Shown: positions 56,352 to 64,000 of the stretch, in pieces | Position numbering within the stretch: position 1 is the first letter of the stretch | Layout of the letters: every line of letters starts with the position of its first letter | Source of the DNA: Polytrichum commune | Lineage: Eukaryota > Streptophyta > Polytrichopsida > Polytrichales > Polytrichaceae | Assembly (NCBI GenBank): GCA_950295325.1 | Contig: OX485806.1 | Coordinates: 50,217,169-50,281,168, forward strand | Length of the DNA: 64,000 bases | Reading direction: 5' to 3' | Translations under genes and position numbers: made by a program | The notes under the pieces: generated by a model | Seen by the model: only the letters and a program-made list of their open reading frames with translations | The model's database searches: none | What the model was told of the DNA's origin: nothing

Positions 56352-56803
56352 ACATTTCCAATCAAACTCGGCGACGTGAAACTATTCCGTGGTGTTTCTA
56401 TACCAATCTGCGGGCACATGAGGGTAACCTTTCATATTTTCCCCACCACGACTCTCGTGGAGGTGGTCTTAAAGTGCAGAGCATTTTCTAGCAATGCCCC
56501 TTCGGTAAGCATTTCCACCTCTTGCAACCCATCCACTTCAACCGCTACCACCTTTTTTTTTTCTAACTCGTCCACCCATGGTGTCAACCTCCCCTCCACC
56601 CAGTCTTTTTCGGAGAGAATGGTGACTCCTCCTTCATTTCCCACTATGTCATATAGACACAAGAGATGTCCATGGTATCGCATGTTGATTGCAGGTGCTT
56701 CTATAACCACCGTACATGTTCCCCATCATCCATCTAGTAATATAGACTAGGGCCGAAGCCACGTAAGTTACTTGTTGCCATCACCGATTTTTTTTTCCCG
56801 ATT

Positions 56804-57364
56804 CACGGGTAGGTCACTCTAAGGCATTTTTGTGCACCACGTGCGGCTGGGGTTTTTTTGTTTTGGGGCTATTTACCTTCAAGGGTTGAATTAAAGCCTC
56901 CCTATAATTACTTAAATTTAAAAAATGGCCCATTTGTTTGCACCCTTTCATTACTTATATTGTCCAAGTCACTGCAAATTTTTGTACTCTATATTCCTTT
57001 TAAGTAATAAAAGCTAATCTACTTCCTAACGCATTGACAAGTGTTAAGGGAAACCATGGAAACAAAGAAGGGTGCAAACAATAATATCATTGCAAACAAA
57101 GTTATGAAGAAAACACATAGGAGACCATAGCAAACATACTAAACATACCTTCTAGGATCCTTATCTTCAGCCCCTATATTAATTTTACAAAAAAATAATG
57201 GCCCACATTTTATGTCCATCTAACTTACTTATAATGGGATTGTCTACATTTAATGGCCCCTTCATTATTTGGAATTCCTTTATAATTTTTATTTCAAATG
57301 ATTTTAATCCTCTCTATATTATGCCGCACGTCGTTTTTAAAATGCACTAAGTGACCTACCCGTG
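56804..57364. mobile_element. 561-bp internally deleted TIR element (hAT-like MITE)
   Basis: Ends CACGGGTAGGTCACT and AGTGACCTACCCGTG match those of the 2116-bp element at 16568-18683. Perfect 8-bp target duplications TCCCGATT lie at 56796-56803 and 57365-57372. Its left and right parts follow the long element closely, in the same orientation, and its middle lacks about 1.5 kb. It inserted into the linker between protease and reverse transcriptase of the decayed gypsy. Confidence 0.94.
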
Positions 57365-58850
57365 TCCCGATTGGGCCGCTCCCACTAAATTTTCCACGTG
57401 TCCCACCATCTTTGCTTGATTCCTCCTCACCCTCTGAGGAGGACATGCTCTGAACCTCTACACTCCCGATAGACCTTATGGGCACCTTTGACCGATTTCC
57501 CTCGGGACCATAAATAATCGAGGAACGAAGACCGCCCCAATCAACATCCGCATTGGCCATCCACAGCCAGGGTCTACACAATAGCATGGGAACGAATCAT
57601 TTGTAGAGTGCATTTAAATTACATGAAAGATGATAGCATACTCCTCTCCGCCGATACTAATCCTACAATCCTGAATTTGACCTAAGGGCACTGCTGGGCT
57701 TTGATTGCTTATCACAAAAAAGAAGACTAAGTCCCAATTTCTCCATTGTTTGAGGCGGCATGATATTCAATCCGCTCCCTCCATCAACCAAAACTTTTGG
57801 CACCACCTTATCCACTATGGTGGCTTCTACTTCAACTGGTTTCACTTCGTGGGGACCACCTAGTAACTATGCCCTGGATGTTATCCCTGTCTTGGCCCTC
57901 CGCTTCCTCTTTGCTACAGGCATTCCTTCTTTTAATGTCTTTCTAACCATCGGTGAAATTTTGAATAATTATCCAAAAATAATGTCCACCTTCAATGAGC
58001 TAAATGTTGCCCAAAGATCATAGGGTCTTTCCCTTCTCCTTAATCCTTAGTCCAAATTCCTCTGTCGGAACTTTCGGTCCTTCCCTTTCTCCCTTCACAC
58101 TACTCTCAATTTCGTGGGTTTCCAACTCTCCTAGCCCCCTCTGACTAACCTCTGCTCAGTCTTTTAAGTTCTTAGCTGCTCTCTCTAATTCCAAAATATT
58201 AGAAGGTTCCTCCGAAGAATAGTCACTCTGCCCAACAACTTCTTTTTCAGCTTGCCGATTCTCCCTCATAGCCCTCGTGATCACCGCCATTGCCGGAAAC
58301 CTTAATCCTACCATCATTTCTGCTCTCCTCAATTTGTGTGTTATGACATTTGCATTAGGCGGCCACTGAACGCCCTCACCTTCCCTGCCTGGATTAGGGA
58401 TAAAAGGCTCTTTGTGCTGGAACTCTTTCGGTGCACTCATAAATCGGACATCTTGTGAGTTCAACGGAATTGACTCATTGCTAAGACCTGGCATCCTATT
58501 CTCGTTTGTGTGAGGATCGGAAGACCTAGAGTTCAGCAGAATGTACCCGTTAGTGATTTGTAGTCCGACTGGGGGTTGAAATGTTTGTCTCAAATTTCCG
58601 TAGTCGTAATACAAGTGTGGCAGCCTAGGCTCGGTTGGAGGCCCTCCTTGCGGCCTTCTCTCTCCTCTAAGGTTCTCTCTAGCCTACTGGTACAGGTTAG
58701 CTACAGGATGCGGCAACCTAATCATCTTATCCAGTCGTTGACATTCATCCGAAGGATGGTTCCCTCCACAATTACTGCACTCGAAGGACTGTCCCTTGGA
58801 CCAGGAACAGTATAAAAACCTACCGTTTTGTGTGAGTTTAGTTTTGTTGT
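57365..58850 (-). pseudogene. gag and protease fragments of decayed gypsy
   Basis: On the minus strand a CCHC-like segment (FECSNCGGNHPSDEC, near 58780-58736) is followed by YYDYGNLRQTFQPP (58614 down). Then come the gag tail frame to 58156, a broken stretch, and the protease VLVDGGSGLNIMP near 57800-57762. The linker frame 57587-57294 reads LLCRPWLWMANADVDWGG, close to GRPWLRMANAMVNWGG in the intact element. Stops and shifts occur throughout. Confidence 0.8.
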
Positions 58851-60158
58851 CTATGCAGTGCTATATCAACTCTTTTTTGTTTTTTTTCTTTTGCTTAGCC
58901 TTTTTAACCGCACCCCACTGGCTCATCAACACAATCTAATCCAAGGCCAATTGCAATCCCCTCATAATGCCCTCGATGAGCAACATTAATCTTGGCCCTA
59001 TTTACCCAAGACTAGTGCAACCTTGGAGCCCCGAAGGATGTTCTCCTCGGTCCGTCACCTCCCCTTCCACTCATTCTCCAAGTTTTGATTTGCCCACCTC
59101 TTACTATTTTATTTCGTCCTAACGTCGATCACTTACCAACCTCCCTTCATTTCTCACTGCAATATGTAGCACCTTATGGCAGCACCTATTGCGCTTACTT
59201 AACTAATGCATGCTTGACTCTCAGATCGGGGAAAGATTCCTCCTCGGTCCTACCTATGGCTAGAATTGGGATAGTGATGCACAACTACCCTCCAACCACT
59301 ACAGTAACATCAACCCAAGCATTGCAATTAGAGCAAAGTAAAAGCCTAGGAGATAAGGTTTGGTTGTGCAAAAGGTTAGATTCTCCGTCAATTGAGAAGG
59401 GTGCAGTCTTTGGCTACAACAATATCCCTTTAACCAGCACTAACCTTACCATACATTGTTTGTCTATCCCATCCCAATTTCCTTGAGGCAACGACCCCAT
59501 TTACGGAGTTCGCCGTCGCCTCCCTAGCTTTCCCAATAGCATGATCCTCGAACCCCCATTAACAAGCTTTGTTGCTAGCACTGTAACCTTCCATTGCCAT
59601 AGCACCTCCTCTTCCCTTAGGTCCCACGTGGTGTTCCGCCCCAATCCATTCTACTTCCTTCCCCTCGACGCCGCTACTTCCTTCCTTCCACGCTATGACA
59701 GGGCTTCGCCCATCTACCTCCACTTTTATCTTCTTCCTTTCTAACAAGCAATCGCTACTCGATCTTCATCCTGTGCCTAATCGCAGGGTGCTTGAGGGCA
59801 CCACAACACAAAAATTCTCCATCGCAGTAGAGCTTCCGCGCTCCTCCTCTCTTGCCTTACTCCCTTTGCCTAATGAGTTTCTCCTTCCTTACCTCCCGAG
59901 ACCCTCCACATTCCTCTCTTTTTGTCGCGCTGCCCGGCATCTTGGGGGCTGCCTAAAAAAAACGGGCTTGACCCTTTCTCCTTGACATTTCATGGTCTTT
60001 GATACCGCCTTCCACTTGAGATTATCCCATCATAACTTTAATTCATTTTTTACTTTTCTCCCATCTTTTGGGTGGTTGTCACCTTCTTTCCTTACTTCTG
60101 ACTCCCAAGAGACATTGTTTAAAGATTAATTAGCATGTGAGTGCAATTTTGGGCTCAC
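58851..60158 (-). other. probable 5' LTR and leader of decayed gypsy
   Basis: The block is strongly C/T-biased on the + strand and ends at 60158 with an LTR-like start on the minus strand (TGTGAGCCC). I could not find the inner LTR end or a primer-binding site. Open frames on the + strand (59541-59985) look like products of biased composition. Confidence 0.4.
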
Positions 60159-63100
60159 ATGGTTATTGGTCAATAAAATGTCTAGTCTCGAATAGAAAAA
60201 AATAGTATTGTACAAATGGCCCTTTGCTTAGTGGACACCGAACCATTAACACTATGAACAAACATTTTATTCACGCCAACCTTGCAAAAAAGGTCTGGAG
60301 TATCTATCTATCTATTTGTCTGCATAATGTTGGTATCACTCCAACACAATCAATTGTGTATTACCATTCATCAAATGGTCAAGCCAAAAGGCCTCAATGC
60401 AATGGAGACATTTACACCCATGTATACAATCCTAGCACAAAGCAACCTAAACATACACCACATTTGAAACACATTTTTGCAATTTGAAAAACATCTTATC
60501 AATGGAGGCCTTGCCTTAATATTGTAACAAAGACGTATGAACTTTCAAGCATGTAGAGCATGCAATGAAGGATTTCATGAGAAACGACAGTCTAACTTAG
60601 CATTATCACGTCAGACTTCAAAAATATGTGTTTAAGTTCAAGTAAGTAAATACTATGACCCATGCTCATTCCACAAACCACCCACCTTTACCTCAAAAAC
60701 ATATCATGTGAATTGGCATACAACCTATTCAAAATTGTCACAACATTACTGCTTGTGAAACCAAATTCTCTATAACAAAACATATGCAAGGTAGAATAAC
60801 AATGAACAAATAACAACATTGCATACTAAAAAACCATAAGCGAGTTGTACGTTTGTGACAACCTTGCAAAATGGACTTGGAGGACCTGCTAGACAGTTTG
60901 ATTTGTTACTCCCCCCACTATTGAAAGGCCCAATGTTGCATACAATGCCCTCAAAGGTGTACATTGCAAGTACATAAATGAGTGTCAAAGTGACTAAGTG
61001 GAAGAAATGGGCATACACATCATATTGTAGCCATAGAGCCTACAAGTGACGGATGGAAGTTAAACTACAACATCAAAAAAAAATGACGAGTGCTAGGGAC
61101 AAATATTCCCAAAGACACTTTAAAAGAATGAACACTGCATCAAAGTGGAAATATTTATAAACATAGTACCACAAAACTGTACACAAATGCTATTGGATTT
61201 TTTGTGTTGAGGAAAAAATAATAAATGTGTAGACCACAACCATCAACAAGAAAGGGAGTATCAAAGAATATGACAAACATAATATCAAAATATAGTCAAA
61301 GTGAACAAATGGGGAGATTTGAATATGGAAAAATGATTAGAAATATAGACTTATCAAGATGTTTTAGCAACATTGACCTTGCATTCAAGGGAAGGTAGAG
61401 CAAGTGAAGGTCTAACTTTGAGTTTTTTGAACAATGATGACTTGTAATAAAGTTCAAGCATGGTCAAGTGAACAACTCATGTACCCTACATAGCTTTAAG
61501 TGAAAGTGATTCAAAACTTAATACTAACTGTAAATTTTGTGAAGGAATAAATCATAATCATTTTCAAAACATTTTGACATGCAAAACCAAACAATTTAAG
61601 AATGATAATTTGTTTTTCAAGAAAATCCTACAAATTTTAGAAGATGGTGCAAATGGTGTGAAAATAGGTGGTATTGAATAAATAATGGTCAAATTTTTGT
61701 TTAAAATATGATAATCTTTCATTAAATTGAGTTTTTCTAAAAAAAAATCAATGGTGCCCTCAAGTTTATAATGATTTCAAGGAATAAGAAAAATTCTTAA
61801 CTTCAAAATATTTAGGATCATGGAATCTATGTCCAAAACTAAATTTTGCAATTACCTTTTGAGCATCATTTCAAAGCTCCTATCTTGATATTATATGTTT
61901 AGGTGCCTAACACAAAAAAAAGGTTTTCATGAGAAAACTTCAATTTAACCAACAACTTACAACTATTTTTAGGCAATTGACTAAAAAATTATGGTTTTAG
62001 TAGACTGGAGCATTTTTTGGTACAGTTGACTATGCTTGCTCCCAATACTCATGTCCCATCCTACTTAGACATTCAATAGAAGTTCTTTTGCGCACGTGGA
62101 ATTGGCACAAATGTCCAACTTCCCATCAAGGTACGTGGCATTGCAAAACAAGTGATATGTACATCCACAAAAAAACCAACAACAATGTTCTTGGACCAAG
62201 AAAAAATTCCCTGCAATCTAGATAAGGAATAATGAGAATTTGATGTGAACCATCTGGTCAAGTTTTGGGTTCTTTCAAAGGTAGTGGTTCAACAAAATGC
62301 CCAAAACATTATACATTAACCTATTTTGTTGTAGTAGATTATTGTAACACAATAGAAATAAAGATCATATGAACAATGTTTGGAATGAGATGATCACCTC
62401 CACTCTTTGCCTTGCTTTTCATTACATTTTTCCTCTTTATTTCATACAATGCATATGAAATATCTCAACTCCCACTTCCCACAAATCATATGGATTTATT
62501 CATTTTTATACATCTAACAATCACCATCCTATGTCTACAAGCAATGTAATGTTTTATCCTCAACACAATGTAATCTTCCAATTTTAATTGATGTAACACC
62601 TTCATGGCATCATCACCTTGGGGTTTTTTCTCCTCTTTTTTGAACATCTCATACATCAAACAAATTGTTACATATTTTATAGTCAGTTCCTTCATTAATA
62701 TGATTATTTATGTGGTAATCAAATGTTTGTACAAGGATGGCAAATTCTTAAGCAAATTCATGATAACAAATAGTAAATAACAAAGTATGTATTTCTCATG
62801 GGTCTCTCCAAGCAAGGAAGTTGATCCGCAAGTGCCTTCATTTGTTGATGTGGTCTAATGAGTCATCATTTTTTGCATCTTATTTGTGAAAAACTTGCAT
62901 GACAAATAGAAAATATGTTGGACAAGCTTATCATCTTGTGAACGTTGCAAAGGATTTTCATGCCCCTTTTAGTCCTTCACAATTTCTAATGTGTGCAAAT
63001 TGATTGTCCACCAAGTTGAGCACAATGATGAACGTTGTTTTTTTGATATGTCTTTATATTGTTTCTTCATTTTAGAATCAACATTGGAAAGTGGAACTCC

Positions 63101-63420
63101 TTTATATTTGTTTACGATACCCTAAAGGTATATGGAAGCCAACACCATCTCCAATTTAAACTTATCAATGACTCTAGCACCACCACCCTCAAGTGATGCC
63201 ATTTTAGACTAGAGTATTAGAGATGTCTTATCTATTAATTCAAATCGATATGTTTTAATTTATTATATGCATTCCATGGTTTCACAAGCCTTAATCAAAC
63301 TCTCTTAAGCTACAGAGACCCATTGCACCTCAATCCACTCAAATTGGATCCTCTTGAAAACAAGTAAATTTTGAACATTCAATCCATTGAAATCAATAAA
63401 TTTTAATCTAAAATTGGTCT
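60159..63420. other. AT-rich stretch, no clear gene
   Basis: Only short frames occur. At 61529-61582 the + strand spells CKFCEGINHNHFQNILTC, which loosely resembles the zinc-binding motif after plant LINE polymerases, but nothing around it supports that reading. Confidence 0.4.
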
Positions 63421-63430
63421 TCATGGTATC

Positions 63431-64000
63431 AAATGTGCCTTTGCACCTTAAATCCACTCAAGTCAAATTTTTCTTAACTCAAAGATTTTTTTTTTCAAAT
63501 GTACCTTTGCACTTTCATATCGGGTTTTCTCCAATTCTAATGTGCATTTGCACCCTTAAATCATTCAAATTAATCCATCTACAATTATTATGTGCATTTC
63601 ACCTTCAAATCATTCAAAATAAATTATTGTCAACTCAAATTTGCCTATGCATCCTCAAACCACTCAAATAAATTCCTCTTCAATTCAACTCCGCATGTTC
63701 ACCCTCAAATCATTCAAATCAAGTTTTTTACAATTTCAAAAATGTGCCTTTGCACCTTCAAATCACTTGAATCAAGTTTTGACAATTCAAATGTGCCTTT
63801 GCAACTTCAAAACACTCAAATTTGGTTTTTTTCAACTCAAACGATCTTAATATCCTCAAATGTGCACAAATAAATAACCTTAAATCAAGTTTTTTTCACC
63901 TCAAATGACCTTCAATACCTTCAAATGTGCACAATTGCACTCAACAACCTCGAATCAAGTCCTTTTCAATTCAAATGATCTTAATTTTTAGATGTGCATA
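63431..64000. repeat. tandem repeat of about 50 bp, running off the window
   Basis: The phrase TGTGCCTTTGCACCTTCAAA and variants recur with starts at 63434, 63500, 63541, 63591, 63641, 63691, 63743 and 63792, so the spacing is mostly 49-52 bp. Later units are more diverged (TGTGCACAA) to the end of the window. The ATCATTCAAAT segment lies between the key words. The long frames here result from the repetition and are not genes. Confidence 0.85.

Larger units (their letters stand above)
55712..60158 (-). mobile_element. decayed gypsy relative of the intact element, minus strand
   Basis: On the minus strand, gag fragments (58850-58156), protease (about 57845-57663), linker (57587-57365 and 56710-56432) and reverse transcriptase (56351-55712) are collinear with the polyprotein at 5946-12185. 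The minus strand at 60158 begins TGTGAGCCCAAAATTGCACT, which resembles an LTR start, so 60158 down to roughly 58.9 kb is probably 5' LTR plus leader. The element stops inside reverse transcriptase at 55712, next to the LINE tail. RNase H, integrase and 3' LTR are absent. Confidence 0.8.

Noticed and set aside
59541-59985. Pro/Leu/Ser-rich + strand frames near 59.5-60 kb as genes
   Set aside because: The block is strongly C/T-biased and lies antisense to the probable LTR/leader of a minus-strand gypsy; no known domain is present.
63387-63873. Open frames of 69-94 codons as genes
   Set aside because: They come from the tandem repeat of about 50 bp and follow its unit, with no domain.
1-64000. 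CRISPR arrays, prophages, operons or ribosome-binding sites
   Set aside because: All recognisable coding sequence is plant-type transposable element DNA. No regularly spaced repeat-spacer structure or bacterial gene order occurs.

Overview
The window reads as nuclear DNA of a land plant (or close streptophyte relative) with a large, transposon-rich genome. It is AT-rich, has no compact gene array, and is built almost wholly of nested or decayed transposable elements. I recognise no intact ordinary host gene, tRNA, rRNA, CRISPR array or prokaryotic operon. The types of elements suggest a non-angiosperm lineage (bryophyte, lycophyte, fern or gymnosperm), but that is inference and the species cannot be told from sequence alone.

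Layout. 1-2887: flanking DNA. 2888-14396: a full-length, apparently intact Ty3/gypsy retrotransposon on the + strand, with two 2150-bp LTRs and one 2079-codon gag-pol frame carrying all key catalytic residues. 14397-15119: remnant of an unrecognised gene family, with a relic of a second copy near 54.4 kb. 16058-18683: two terminal-inverted-repeat DNA elements with 8-bp target duplications; the 2.1-kb one contains a GC-rich coding fragment and has a 0.56-kb internally deleted relative at 56804-57364.

About 21.2-31.0 kb: a decayed, roughly 9.8-kb gypsy-type element on the + strand. Its order is LTR, gag with zinc knuckle, aspartic protease, C5-cytosine DNA methyltransferase, reverse transcriptase, RNase H, integrase, PHD-finger-like module, LTR. 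The methyltransferase and PHD finger are the most unusual content of the window.

34.6-35.5 kb: a tandem repeat of about 420 bp. 37.4-38.9 kb: a broken gene with a ParB-like DGQH motif. 39685-42523 and 44123-46949: two solo LTRs of one family in opposite orientation, each with a perfect 5-bp target duplication and each carrying internal repeats of about 178-185 bp. 48010-53808 (minus strand): a truncated gypsy element of the same LTR family whose reverse transcriptase frame is fused to the last 14 bp of an LTR. 54.5-55.66 kb: a 5'-truncated LINE. 55.7-60.16 kb (minus strand): a decayed relative of the intact gypsy element, interrupted by the 0.56-kb element. From 63.43 kb to the window edge: a tandem array of about 50 bp.

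The parts act as layers of insertion. The intact gypsy is probably the youngest, since its LTRs look identical. The gypsy encoding the methyltransferase is old and dead: it has stops, frameshifts and a destroyed integrase triad. Positions of domains in decayed elements are approximate.
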